Below are positions 7,123-16,697 of a DNA stretch of 21,589 nucleotides, in pieces (position 1 is the stretch's first letter; each line of letters begins with the position of its first letter). The position numbers and the translations under genes are program-made. Location of the stretch: assembly GCA_037447655.1 (NCBI GenBank), contig JBBHKE010001141.1, forward strand, positions 37,746 through 59,334. The letters are read 5' to 3'. The notes under the pieces are model-generated. The model was given only the letters and a program-made list of their open reading frames with translations, was not told the origin of the DNA and ran no database searches. Origin of the DNA: Zygnema cylindricum. Lineage: Eukaryota > Streptophyta > Zygnematophyceae > Zygnematales > Zygnemataceae.

Positions 7123-7313
7123 TTGTTGAAGGTCATTGGCACTCTTACGTGATTGTGATCCACTAGCACTCGGCGTCACACTCGCACCAGCTGTTATATT
7201 CGTCTCAACAACAAGTGCAGGAGGAGCACTTAGGCCCGTAGGGACTAAGCCACTTGTAGACATGACAGCAGAAGCAAACCCAAAGAGATATGCCTTGTAG
7301 ACTAGATCTATAG
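7120..7313 (-). pseudogene. Unit B gag N-terminal segment and primer-site region
   Basis: On the minus strand, after LTR C, CTATAGATCTAGTC resembles a worn initiator-Met primer site. An open frame then begins at ATG 7261-7263 with MSTSGLVPTGLSAPP and runs 47 codons, ending in RKSANDLQQ and a TAA at 7120-7122, exactly where the 101-bp repeats start. It is too short to stand alone but matches the frame at 1930-2094. It is rich in Ala, Ser, Thr and Pro and is probably the disordered start of Gag. The rest of gag resumes at about 6660. Confidence 0.65.
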
Positions 7314-7799
7314 TGTAAGATATGTAACTCCAAATGAAAGAGGTCTTTCAACCAGACAAACATATACCACAGCAAAATCAAGGACAATAGAACATAACAC
7401 AACTTAAAGTGCACTTAGTGCTCTCATTTCCTCAACTCTTTGTAGAATGTATATTGTGTGTCAAAATGATCTTTCCTAAATGAACTAAAAAATATAAAGA
7501 TCTTAAAAACATCTACAAAGAATGTAGAGGGTTCACCTAAAAATCTACTTACAAAAATCTAAGTGTTTCGACTACAATTGTCCATTCACAATATCTATGC
7601 CCTAAAAATATGAGAGATATGTTTTACGTCTACATTCATTGGCGGCCGTAAACACTAATTTACTCAAAGATAACTACTCGAGTAGATACTACAAAAAAAA
7701 TTGCACTAAAGTCGGTTAATATTGAACAGTTGGTAGTCCAAAAATATTCTAAGTCCTATACTCTAAATTCTAAGACTTATCAAAGCTTACTTTTCAATA
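7314..7799 (-). repeat. LTR C (inner LTR)
   Basis: This is 486 bp. On the minus strand it starts TATTGAAAAG and ends CATATCTTACA. It is clearly closest to LTR D: both share the 12-bp palindrome CTACTCGAGTAG (7674-7685 here) and the segment CAGTTGGTAGTCC, which B and E lack. It serves both as the 3' LTR of unit C and as the 5' LTR of unit B. Its polypurine tract at 7800-7807 is mutated (AAGAGGTG). Confidence 0.9.
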
Positions 7800-7809
7800 C
7801 ACCTCTTAA

Positions 7810-8441
7810 GCTTTAGATAACTTACTCACTTAAACCACATGCTTTTCTCCTATACTCCAACTTAGGAGCTAGAAGGGCTTTTGTTAACATGTCCGCAGCC
7901 ATTTTCTCATGAGGCAAATAACAAAGTTTGACAACTTTTGCAAATACTTTCTCTCATACCAAATATAGCCGCATATCAATATGCTTACTTTTAAAAAGGT
8001 GACCGGGTTTGTAGCCACAGAAATGGGAGATTGATTGTTGCACCACATTATTTGTGTCTCGTGTTCTGTAAAACCCAATTCTTGAAAAAATGCCTTAATC
8101 CAAAGCATAGCTTTCAAGGCTGCACTTGCAGCAATATATTCAGCCTCCCTAGTGGATTGTGCTGTGAGTTTTTGAAGTTTGTTGCTCCAACTACAAGTTC
8201 CACTTCCAATTTGAATGACATTCCTAGTTGTAGCTTTCCTACTAGGCACATCCCCATAGCTAGCATCGCTCGAAGTGTTAATGTTAACCTTATCCCCTCC
8301 CAATGTAAGCCAAAGATTTTTGGTCCCAACAAGAAATCTTAAGACCCTTTTTGTTGCCTTCCAATCTCTTTTTCGTGGATTTTGTAGACTTTTGCTCAAT
8401 CTACCACTTGTTGCAAGTATATAAAGCCTACTGCAATTCAC
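7810..8441 (-). pseudogene. Unit C RNase H and RT connection remnant
   Basis: The open piece 7884-8441 begins at the RT connection (MNCSRLYILATSG), passes KSLQNPRKRDWKATKRVLR and RFLVGTKNLWLTLGGDK, then has NTSSDASYGDVPSRK, CSWSNKLQKL, STREAEY and MWCNNQSPISVATNP. The third RNase H acidic residue is again Asn. After NP the frame shifts, so the last residues of the piece are out of register. The true C-terminal sequence is readable in another frame down to about 7810. Confidence 0.9.
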
Positions 8442-8449
8442 GAAGTAAA

Positions 8450-9390
8450 TTAGACTTCCTCATACTTGTCTATAAGGTAATTGGGAAATAATTTTTTGCT
8501 CTTCTGCATTGAGTTCCTTACTATTATGACTCCAAACTCAGGCTCTATTCCTTCAAATTTATGTTTATACTCCATAAAAGTTCCACTACCTTTGGCATCG
8601 GCCAAACAAAATTTTTCCAACATGTTTCCTATCACTTCCTTTTGAGTTAGCTTTATTAATTTCTTTTCCCTATTTCTTTCAACTTGTATTCCAAGGATAT
8701 ATTTTGCCTCACACAAATCTTTTATTTCAAATTGTGAATTAAGAGCAAGTTTTACTCTAGCAATTCCTTCTTTGTTCCTACTGATTAGGAGCAGTTCATC
8801 AACATATACAGCAATGAATATCACCTCATCACGATTATCACAACACATGTCATAACTGAATGATCAGAGCTAATTCTAGTTAATCCTAACCCATTCAAGA
8901 ACTCATCTAACTTTCTGTTCTACTTCCGTGAGGCTTGCTTCAAACTATACAAAGATTTTAAAAGTCTTCATACTAGATTTCTTTTTCCTGCTTCCTCATT
9001 ACCCTCTAGGTGCTTCATATAAATGACCTCATCAAAGTCACCATGCAAAACGACAGTTTTGACATGCATTTGGTGGATGTCAAAATCCTCTATGGCAGCT
9101 AGTGTAAGTAAGATGCGGACAGATACAAACCTTACAACCAGTGAAAATGTATTTTCATAATCTATCCCCTCCTTTTGATTATATCCCTTAGCAACCAAGT
9201 GACCGTTATACCTGTCTATGGTATTTTCTTGGTTCAATTTTAGTTTAAAAACGCAATTACCTCCAACATCCTTTCTTCTTAGAGGAAGTTCCACTAGATC
9301 CCATGTTCGGACCTCCATGATTAACTTCATTTCTTCATTGACTGCTTCCACCCAGTGTTCCCTTTCATTACTTGAAAAAGCCTCCTTCAA
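8450..9390 (-). pseudogene. Unit C reverse transcriptase remnant
   Basis: The piece 8968-9390 carries the fingers ([20 protein letters not shown]) and HQMHVKTVVLHGDFDEVIY: the first catalytic Asp is His at 9064-9066. A break between 8848 and 8968 covers the KQA-PR region. The piece 8450-8848 has VYVDELLLISRN at 8795-8806, the same YVDE change as unit B. Two catalytic positions are therefore lost. Compared with unit B the protein differs by scattered substitutions and has an extra disruption near 8515. Confidence 0.92.
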
Positions 9391-9880
9391 CGTTAAATGT
9401 TCTTCTATGTGTGCTGAGTGAGCAAAGGCTGCATTTTCTCCCTTGAGTTGCGGAATTCGACTAACTCCACCTAGAAATCTTTTGCTGGAATAGAAGGTTG
9501 GGTCCTCCTCCTCGATACATGTGATTCTTCTTGTGATTTAGTTTCAGCTTGAGGTAGAGGAGAGTCTGCAACTCTTTCAAACAGTACACTTCTTGTTTTT
9601 TTGGTAGATGAGATTATTTAAAGTCACTTTGAGTTGATGTAGATGCATTTTCGATATTTTTTCTGAAAAACATAGGATTTTTCCTCCAAAAAGATATAAT
9701 CAACATTTCGATCCTCTTTTCATATGTACGCTGACTAGATACATCTTCTTCTTTTCCCTTATCTTTCACTATGATATTTGTGGCTACAACGATTTTATTT
9801 CTCTTAATGTCATTTACTTTATAACCCTTGCCATGATCATCATACCCTAGAAATATCCCTGGTATACCTTTTCGCTCTAA
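9391..9880 (-). pseudogene. Unit C integrase tail and linker remnant
   Basis: No frame longer than 60 codons covers this stretch, but it aligns base by base with 4160-4640 of unit B. Pieces such as SPLPQAETKSQEESH and the NIIVKDKGKEEDVSS-like segment are readable when frames are changed. Frameshifts fall at short homopolymers, for example near 9600 (run of T). It is the integrase-RT junction of unit C. Confidence 0.75.
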
Positions 9881-9883
9881 TTT

Positions 9884-10480
9884 CTATTTCTGCCAATTTA
9901 TATCTAGGATGAAAATCTTACTTCCAAAACCCATGAAGTGACTTACATCAAGTTTTTGTCCAGGACACTTTTCATGGGAAGTTTTATCTTTTACTGCCCT
10001 TGTTTCTAATTTGTGTCTCACATATGCTACACAATTCATAGCCTCTGCCCAAAATTTGAAATCTATGTTCATATTAACCATCATTGTCCTCGCACACTCT
10101 AATATGGTCATATTTATTCTCTCTGAAACACTGTTATGTTTTGGAGAATAACGAACAGTTAGCTAACGTGAGATTTTATGTAATTTTAACAATTCAGCAA
10201 ACTTATTAGAGATGTACTCCCCTCCGTTATTTTATCGAATTCCAACTATCTTTTTCTCATGTAGATGATTGACTTAAACCTTATACTCCTTCATTTTTGA
10301 AAAGTCTTCATCCTTACTATTCAAAAAATAAACTGTTGTAAATCTATTATAGTCATCAGTAAAGGTAAGCATAAACTTAGCACCTCCCACAGATGGATAC
10401 CTAGATGGCCCCTATACATCTAAATATATTAGTTTTAGCACCTTGCTACTTCTATGATCTGTTTGCGAAGGGAAAGGCAA
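9884..10480 (-). pseudogene. Unit C integrase core remnant
   Basis: The open piece 9884-10111 (MTILECARTMMVNMN, KFWAEAMNCVAYVRHKLE, ending HFMGFGSKIFILD) is better preserved than in unit B. Upstream, 10076-10442 is base-identical to 4847-5213, including the stop (10232-10234), the Asp-to-Asn change (10229-10231) and the TAG replacing Trp after IYLDV. Confidence 0.88.
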
Positions 10481-11030
10481 CCTATGAATTTTTCCCATTG
10501 CCCAACCATCACATACATTTGATGCTTCTTTTTGACAAATTTTTACATTGTCCACTATTTTTTGATTTACCATATTTGCTAATCTATTAAAATTCACATG
10601 TCCTAAATGTTTATGACATAAATCACAATCACTGATTACACATTGAGTACATAACATCATTGTCATTATCATTTGCAAGACTTTCGATACAAATTGTTTC
10701 CTCCAGCAAATCCCTTTCCAGATATTTTCCCATTTTTACTCACTCTTTTTTTCCCATTCTTAGATATATTTTTAAAACCTTTCTTTCCTACCACAGATGT
10801 AGAGAAAAAAAATATTTTAAATATAGAGACTTGTAACACATCTTCTAAGACCCTTTATACAGTTTTTTCCTCTACGTTCAACATAAGTGACACCCTCCCG
10901 TTTGCTTTCAACTCAACAAAGGTATCATCACTAAAATAAATTTTGATGGGTGAAGTAGGATGAATACTCTACTAAAGGTTGCGACTGCGGCACATATGTG
11001 TAGATGCACCGGAGTATATAATCCATTCGT
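10412..11030 (-). pseudogene. Unit C protease and GAG pre-integrase remnant
   Basis: The piece 10412-10678 has DLCHKHLGHVNFNRLANMV and VCDGWAMGKIHRLPFPSQT. The zinc-site Cys-x2-Cys is Cys-x2-Trp, so zinc binding is probably lost. The protease loop at 11002-11016 reads YSGAS: the catalytic Asp is Tyr. The rest of the protease aligns with unit B and copy A through frame changes between 10700 and 10960. Confidence 0.85.
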
Positions 11031-11151
11031 CCTCCTCCACGCCTTGCGTTGCTTGCGCCATCGCAAAGTTTTTCTTTTCCTTGTTGTCGGGAAAGCTGCT
11101 CACGTCCTCCTCCTGAATTGTATTGGAAAATGCTGCTGGACGTCCACCTCA

Positions 11152-11890
11152 CTAAGATGGAGTTCGGATTTCGTCCCAATAAGTGCAAAAATTTCTTGTA
11201 GCCTTCCTTCTCTTATATGCATTATAAAGCCTAAAAACATCGCCTTTTTCATCACAATAATACCATGTTAAAGGTGGCCTTCTAGGACCACTACCTCTTG
11301 AACTGCCACTGCGAATCTTAGAATCAGAAAACTGATTTGCTAGTGCTTGAACAGACTTACTACTACTTGTATATGAAATCTTGTTAGCTTCTTCACTCAT
11401 AACGAATTGGATTGCTAACGCTTTATTCCACTTAGGCTGTGGAAGAGCTTTAAGCCTATCCATGGCTCCCTTATATTCATCTGGTAAAGTTCTCATCAAT
11501 AATATAGCCTGCTGAGGTGGTGAAAAGTCACCTCCAACACTAGTACTCTAGAGAAACAACATTTTCATAGCATGACAGTGACCTGACATACTACCTCCAA
11601 AATATCTAAATTCAAATATCTTTGTTGCTATATTAGTCTAAACAATGATATCTAGGTGAACATACATAGCATGTCACTAAACCAGATTTGACAAGCCTTT
11701 TTCATCTCTAGGTAAGACATTACCAATTCCTTTAATATAAACTGCTTTAAGACATTGAGGCAGTGGAGATTTTTTTTTTCCAATCTGGTGCACTCTCATC
11801 AGCAGTCCATCCACAATGGATGACAAGTCCCTCTCTTCAAAATAGGAGCTCAACATATCTTTGACTACAGGTAGTGTGATCGATCAAAAA
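11152..11890 (-). pseudogene. Unit C gag remnant
   Basis: The open piece 11152-11499 starts MRTLPDEYKGAMDRLKALP and ends with a knuckle-like WYYCDEKGDVFRLY, where the His and last Cys of the CCHC site are Asp and Tyr in addition to the missing first Cys. The N-terminal half (11500-11890) is very close to 6262-6650 of unit B, including the stop before STSVGGDF. It differs by a few substitutions and an indel near 11807. Confidence 0.82.
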
Positions 11891-11908
11891 TAGGCAGTTT
11901 TATCTTGG

Positions 11909-12361
11909 TTAGCGCAAACTTAAATTTTTGTTAGAAACGTGGTCTAGGTATTTTGTAAACTCTTTTTGTGTGCGCAAGCAATAAACTTTGTTCGTAAATA
12001 TTGTAGTAGTTAACGAAAACACAAATTTGTGTTGAAAAGAAGGTTTAGGCGTATTTCTTACCGTTTTTGTGATCGTAATAATAAGTGTTTTTTGTTAAAA
12101 AAACTATTGTTACCGCAAACACAAATTTGAGTTATAAACATGGTTTAGAGTTTATTTTAATTATTTGTATAAGCGTTAAAAATAGAAAGTGTTTGTTACC
12201 ACTATTGTTGTTAACGCAAACACAAACTTCTATTACAATCATGGTTTGAAGTTTGTTTTACCTCTTTTTGTGTCTACCAACAATAAATGTTGTTTGTGAC
12301 AAATGTCTTTGTTAGCGCAACCTCAAATTTTTGTTAGAAACATTGTTTAAGGTTTTTTTTT
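11909..12361 (+). repeat. 101-bp tandem repeat array 2 (inside unit C gag)
   Basis: Unit starts are at 11909, 12010, 12110, 12211 and 12312, that is spacings of 101, 100, 101 and 101 bp. Each unit aligns with the unit of the same rank in array 1 (for example unit 4 of both has CACAAACTTCTATTACAATC). The whole array was therefore copied as a block rather than expanded twice. The palindrome is intact in the second unit (12018-12033) and mutated elsewhere. Confidence 0.92.
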
Positions 12362-12548
12362 TGAAGGTCATTGACACTCTTACTTTATTGTGATCCACTA
12401 GCACTCGGCGTCACACTCGCACCAACTGATTTATTCGTCTCAGCAACAGGTGCCGGAGGAGCACTTGGGCCCGTAGTGACTTAGCCACTTGTAGACATGA
12501 CAGAAGAAGCAAACCCAAATAGAAATGCCTAGTAGACTAGATCTATAG
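12362..12548 (-). pseudogene. Unit C gag N-terminal segment and primer-site region
   Basis: This is homologous to 7124-7313. After LTR D the worn primer site CTATAGATCTAGTC is the same as next to LTR C. The ATG at 12496-12498 gives MSTSG and then a TAA stop, so the Gag start that is open next to LTR C is closed here. The sequence meets the 101-bp repeats at the same base as in unit B. Confidence 0.65.
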
Positions 12549-13031
12549 TGTAAGATATGTAACTCCGAATGAAAGAGGTCTTTTAACTAGACAAACATAT
12601 ACCACAGCAAAATCAAAGACAATAGAACATAACACAACTTAAAGTGCACTTAGTGCTCTTATTTCCTTAACTCTGTGTAGAATGTATATTCTGTGTCAAA
12701 ATGATCCTTCCTAAATGAACTAAATACTCTAAAGATCTTAAAATTATCTAAAATGTATGTATGAGTTCACCTGAAAATCTACAAACAAAAATCTAAGTGT
12801 TTGGACCAAAATTGTTAGTCACAATATCTATGCCCTAAAAATCGGAGAGATATGTTTCACGTCTACATTCATTGGCGGCCGTAAACACTAATTTACTCAA
12901 AGATAACTACTCGAGTAGATACTACAAAATAACCACACTAAAGTCGGTTAATATTGAACAGTTGGTAGTCCAAAAATATTATAAGTCCTAGACTCTAACT
13001 TTTAAGACTTATCAAAGCTTACTTTTCAATA
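12549..13031 (-). repeat. LTR D (inner LTR)
   Basis: This is 483 bp, from TATTGAAAAG to CTTACA on the minus strand. It pairs with LTR C by shared variants, including the palindrome CTACTCGAGTAG at 12907-12918. It acts as the 3' LTR of unit D and the 5' LTR of unit C. The adjoining polypurine tract at 13032-13039 reads AAGGGGTG on the minus strand. Confidence 0.9.
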
Positions 13032-13053
13032 CACCCCTTAAGCTTTAGAAAAC

Positions 13054-13570
13054 TTACTCACTTAAACAACATGTTTTTTTGGTGTACTCCAACTTAGGAG
13101 CTGGAAGGGCTTTTGTCAACATGTCCGCAACCATTTTCTCATCAGGCAAATAACAAAGTTTGATAACTTTTGCAAATACTTTCTCTCGTACAAAATCTAG
13201 CCGCATGTCAATATGTTTACTCTTAGAATGGTGACCTAGGTTTGTAGCCACAAAAATGTGAGCTTGATTGTTGCACCACATTATTTGTGTCTCGTGTTGT
13301 GTAAAACCCAATTCTTGAAGAAATGCCTTAATCGAAAGCATAGCTTTCAAGGCCGCACTTGCAGCCATATATTCGGCCTCCCTAGTGGATTGTGCCGTGA
13401 GTTTTTGAAGTTTGCTGCTCCAATTAGAAGTTCCACTTCCAATCTGAATGACATACCTAGTTGTAGATTTCCTACTAGGCACAATCCCATAGCTAGCATC
13501 GCTCTTAGTACTAATGCCAACGTTATCCCCTCCTAAAATAAGCCAAAGATTTATGGTCCCAACAAGATAT
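13054..13570 (-). pseudogene. Unit D RNase H remnant (best preserved C terminus)
   Basis: The piece 13054-13482 is open from PSRKSTTRYVIQIGSGT through STREAEYMAASAALKAM, MWCNNQAHIFVATN, SKHIDMRLDFVREKVF and ADMLTKALPAPKLEY to a natural stop just before the polypurine tract. The stop position shows where the polyprotein ends. The CDNQ motif is CNNQ, as in units B and C. The first acidic block just upstream (near 13490-13510) is out of frame. Confidence 0.9.
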
Positions 13571-14400
13571 CTTATGACCCATTTCGCTGCCGCTCAGTCT
13601 CTCTTTCGTGGATTTTGTAGACTTCTGCTCAATTCACCAATAGCTGTAGCTATATTGGGCCTAATGTAATTCATAAAGTAAATCAGACTTCCTACTACTA
13701 GTTTGTAGAGTACTTGGGAAATAATCTTTTGCTACTCTACATTGAGTTCCTCATCTATTATGACTCCAAACTAATGCTCCATTCCTTCAAGTTTATAGTT
13801 ATACTCCATAGGAGTTGCACAACCTTTGGCATCAGCCAAGCCAAATTTTTCCAATATGTTTCCTATCGCTTCTTTTAGAGTTAGCCTAATTATTTTCTTT
13901 TCTCTATCTCTTTTAACTTGTATTGAAAATATATATTTTGCATTACCCAAATCTTTTATTTCAAATTGTGAATTAAGAGCTAGTTTTACTCTAGCAATTC
14001 TTTCTTTGTTCCTACTGATTAATAGCAGATCATCAATATAAATAGCAATGAATATCACCTCATCACGATTATCACCAAACATCATATATACTGAATGATC
14101 AGAGCAAATTCTAATAAATTCTAACCTTGTCAAGAACTCATCTAACTTTCTGTTCCATAACCGCGGAGCGTACTTTAAGCTATACAAAGATTTTGAAAGC
14201 TTGCACACCAGATTTTTTTTTTCTTGTTTACTCACAACCCCCTAGCAGCTTCATATAAATGACCTCATCTAAATCACCATGCAAAAAGGCAGTTTTGACA
14301 TCCATTTGGTGGATGTCAATATCCTCTATGGTAGTTAGTGTAAGTAAGATGATGACAGATGGAAACCTTACAACCGATGAATTTTTTTTTTCTTAATCAA
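13570..14400 (-). pseudogene. Unit D reverse transcriptase remnant (catalytic Asp residues kept)
   Basis: The piece 13771-14235 reads NLVCKLSKSLYSLKYAPRLW, NRKLDEFLTRLEFIRICSDH, IYIDDLLLISRN at 14029-14040 and ILEKFGLADAKG. The Y-x-D-D box is YIDD, unlike the YVDE of units B and C. The first block, [19 protein letters not shown], is intact near 14255-14310. The frame is broken near 14230-14250, near 14385 (run of T) and before 13770, so it is still a pseudogene. Confidence 0.9.
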
Positions 14401-15119
14401 TCCCGTCCTTTTGATTATATCCCTCAGCAACCAAGTGAGCATTATACCTGTCTCTGGTATTATCTTGGATCAATTTTAGTTTAAACAACCAATTACTTCC
14501 AACAGCGTTTCTTCTTGGAGGAAGTTCCACTAAATCCCATGTTTGGACCTCCATGATTAACTTCATTTCTTCATTGGCTGCATCCACCCTGTGTTCCCTT
14601 TCATTACTTGAAAAAGCTTCCGTCAACGTTAAAGGCTCTTCTATGTGTGCTAAGTGAGCAAAGGCTAGAATTTCTTCCCTGAGTCGCGCACTTTGACTAA
14701 CTCCACTTAGAAATTTTGTTGGTGGTATAGATGGTTGGGTCCTCTTCCTCGATACATGTGATTTTTCTTGAGATGCAGTTTCGGCTTGAGGTAGAGGAGA
14801 GTCTACATTTGTTTCAGGCAAAACACTCTTTGTTTCTGGTGGACGAGATGATTTCAAGTTACTTTGAGTTGATGTAGATGCATTTACTGGATTTTTTTTT
14901 GAAAAACATAGGATTTTCCTCCAAAAAGATATAATCAACACTTTGATCTTTCTTTTCATCTGTATGTTGACTATATACATTTTCTCCTTTTCCCTCATCT
15001 TTCACTATGATGTTTTTGGCTACCACAATTCTATTTCTCTTAATGTCATATACTTTATAACCCTTGGCATGATCATCATACCCTATATCTGTGGTATGCC
15101 TCTTTGCTTTAATTTCCAT
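14393..15119 (-). pseudogene. Unit D integrase tail, linker and RT fingers remnant
   Basis: The piece 14393-14998 is the longest open frame in the window (201 codons). It contains the linker (SPLPQAETASQEKSHVSRKR, QSARLREEILAFAHLAHIEE) and the RT start (WDLVELPPRRNAVGSNWLFK, then YNAHLVAEGYNQKDGID). The overlapping piece 14859-15119 holds the integrase tail (GYDDHAKGYKVYDIKRNRIV, NIIVKDEGKGENVYSQHTDE). The switch between them is a frameshift around 14960. Confidence 0.88.
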
Positions 15120-15700
15120 TTTTGCGGAACATTATCTAGCATGAATACCTTACTTCCAAAACCCTTGAAGTGACTTACTTCTGGTTTGTGTCCTATCCAC
15201 ATTTCGTAGGGGTTTTTATCTTTTAATGCCTTTGTTTCTAGCGTGTTTCTCACATAAGCTGCACAATGCATAGCCTCTGGCAAAAATTTGAAATCTATGT
15301 CCATATCAACCAGTTTGAAATCTATATCCATATCAGCCATCATTGTCCTAGCACACTCTGATATGGTCCTATTTATCCGTTTTGTTCCAGAGAATAAGGA
15401 ACGATTAGCTGACGTGAGATTCCATGCAATTTTAGGAATTGTGCAAACTCGTTAGAAATGTACTCCCCCCCATTATCTGATATGAATCTTGCTATCTTTC
15501 TCCAATACAGATTTTCAACTCAAGCCTTATACTCCTTAAATTTTGAAAAGACTTCATCCTTACTTTTCAAAAAATAAATTGTAGTAAATCTACTATAGTC
15601 ATCAGTATAGGTAAGCATAATCTTAGCACCTCCCACAGATGGATACCTAGATGGCCCCCATACATCTGAATAAATTAGTTCTAGCACCTTGCTACTTCTA
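15083..15700 (-). pseudogene. Unit D integrase core remnant
   Basis: The second catalytic block, ISDNGGEY (near 15480-15460), keeps the Asp that is lost in A, B and C, although the frame shifts just before it. The block that should carry the catalytic Glu is missing: a 13-base deletion near 15377 removes the V-L-E-R part after QNG. The piece 15083-15343 follows, with an internal tandem duplication of MDIDFK (DMDIDFKLVDMDIDFKF). Confidence 0.87.
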
Positions 15701-16213
15701 TGATCAGTTTGCGAAGGGAAGGCAACTTATGAATTTTTCCCATTACATAACCATGACTTATATTTGATGTTGGTTTTTTACTAATTTTTACACCTTCCAC
15801 CTTTTATTGATTTACCATTTTTTCTAATCTATCATAATTCACATGTCCTAAATATTTATGCCATAAATCACAATCACTGATTACATTTGAGTGCATAACA
15901 TCATTGTCATTATCATTTGCAAAACTTAATCGATTCAAATTATTTCCTCCAACAAATCCCTCTGCATCTATTTTCCTATTTTCTTACTCACTATCATATT
16001 CCCATTCTCATATATAGTTTTAGAACCTTTCTTTTCTACCACATACGTAGACAAAAAATTCCTTTTAAAAGCTGTGACATGCAACACATTTTCCAAGACC
16101 CTTTTCATAGGTTTTCCATCTACGTTCAATTTAATAACACCCTCCTCTATGTTTTCGACTCAATAAACATATCATCACTCAAAAAAAAAATGATGGGGGG
16201 AATAGATTGATAC
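15700..16213 (-). pseudogene. Unit D pre-integrase and truncated protease remnant
   Basis: The pre-integrase block is readable near 15895-15800 (LCHKYLGHVNYDRLEKMV-like). The zinc-site CDGC reads SHGY, so both Cys are lost. The protease part begins only at the IKIYFSDDTF-equivalent (16205-16160). The active-site loop, all of gag and the primer-site region are absent, and the sequence joins LTR E directly at 16213. Confidence 0.8.
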
Positions 16214-16697
16214 TGTAAGATATGTAACTACAAATGAACGAGGTATTTCAACCAGACAAACATATACAACTAGCAAATCAAGAACAATAGAACACAAAAC
16301 ACCTTTAATTGCACTTAATCCTCTCATTTTCTTAACTCTGTGTAGAATGTACATTCTGTGTCAAATTGATCATTTCTAATTGAACTATATACTTTAAATA
16401 TCTAGAAAACATCTAAAATGTATGTAAAGGGTTGACCTGAAAATCAATTGACAAAAATCCTAAGTTCTTGGACCAGTTTTGTCTGTCACAATAATATAAC
16501 CTAAATATCCGAAAGATAAGTTTTACGTCCAATTTCATTGGCAGCCGTATGCAGTAATTTACTCTGAACAACTATTTAAGTAGATACTACAAAAATCATC
16601 CACACTAAATCTGGTCAATACTGAACAGTTGATATTCAAAATTATTCGAAGTCCTAAACTCCAATTTCTAAGACTTACTAAAGCTTACATTCCAATA
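16214..16697 (-). repeat. LTR E (rightmost, 5' LTR of the array)
   Basis: This is 484 bp, TATTGGAATG to CTTACA on the minus strand. It pairs with LTR B by shared variants and has the same palindrome AGAATGTACATTCT at 16344-16357. No polypurine tract or internal copia sequence lies to its right, so 16697/16698 is the junction with flanking DNA. On its inner side GTATCA at 16208-16213 (minus strand) may be what is left of the primer-binding site. Confidence 0.9.

Larger units (their letters stand above)
2146..16697 (-). mobile_element. Tandem copia array: four LTRs and three internal units
   Basis: Reading the minus strand, the order is LTR E, unit D, LTR D, unit C, LTR C, unit B, LTR B. Each unit ends with RNase H, then a polypurine tract, then an LTR. 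Units C and B start directly after an LTR with a degenerate primer site and the start of gag. LTR start to LTR start is 5168 bp (B to C) and 5235 bp (C to D). Neighbouring units therefore share an LTR, which two independent insertions would not produce. Every unit carries stops, frameshifts and catalytic losses. Confidence 0.85.
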
